Assembly: GCA_036380435.1 (NCBI GenBank) | Contig: DASVES010000092.1 | Span: forward strand, 1-13,287 | Source of the DNA: DASQDT01 sp036380435 | GTDB taxonomy: Bacteria > Acidobacteriota > Blastocatellia > Pyrinomonadales > Pyrinomonadaceae | DNA length: 13,287 bases | Direction of reading: 5' to 3' | In this document: in pieces, positions 13,275 through 13,287 of the stretch | Layout: every line of letters starts with the position of its first letter | How positions within the stretch are numbered: position 1 is the first letter of the stretch | The notes under the pieces: generated by a model | The model's database searches: none | The model's input: only the letters and a program-made list of their open reading frames with translations | Told to the model about the DNA's origin: nothing | Translations under genes and position numbers: made by a program

Positions 13275-13287
13275 GGCAAAAGTAAAA

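Overview
The window is very GC-rich bacterial DNA. Strong third-position G/C bias produces many long antisense shadow ORFs. Protein style (a TPR protein with a long Ala/Pro/acidic linker, a Wzm/Wzt pair, coiled-coil and methyltransferase glycan genes) and intergenic spaces packed with 7-bp repeats suggest a soil-type Gram-negative, possibly Acidobacteriota (Blastocatellia/Pyrinomonadales-like). That taxonomic guess is inference from style only; no rRNA or marker gene is present.

Left part (1-4291, all minus strand): a leftward set runs TPR scaffold protein -> small two-helix membrane protein -> thiE -> thiD. thiD is cut by the window edge, and thiE overlaps the membrane-protein gene by 11 bp. 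ThiD makes the pyrimidine diphosphate and ThiE joins it to the thiazole phosphate, so this is the thiamine phosphate assembly step. A TTGACA-type promoter sits upstream of the TPR gene.

Middle and right part (4604-13274): a surface-polysaccharide locus. A Wzy/WaaL-like polymerase or ligase with a PDZ-like insert (+) converges on the ABC permease wzm (-). A two-gene module of unknown function (7077-8172, -) with its own promoter and strong ribosome sites lies between wzm and wzt. Then, rightward, come wzt (ATPase plus C-terminal glycan-binding domain), a coiled-coil protein with 11-residue repeats, a SAM methyltransferase with a C-terminal beta-rich domain, and a GT4 glycosyltransferase. Together these look like an ABC-transporter-dependent O-antigen-type system. 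The methyltransferase and coiled-coil protein could cap the chain and measure its length, and the Wzt C-domain could recognise the capped end before export through Wzm.

The most striking non-coding structure is a set of heptanucleotide (7-bp) repeats at gene junctions. Five junctions carry five different 7-mer families. In one or more cases they fold into near-perfect hairpins (29 and 30 bp stems, each with a 14-nt loop). The stop codons of three upstream genes lie inside these repeats, and two downstream start codons abut them. A separate GC-rich REP-like palindrome sits between wzt and the coiled-coil gene.
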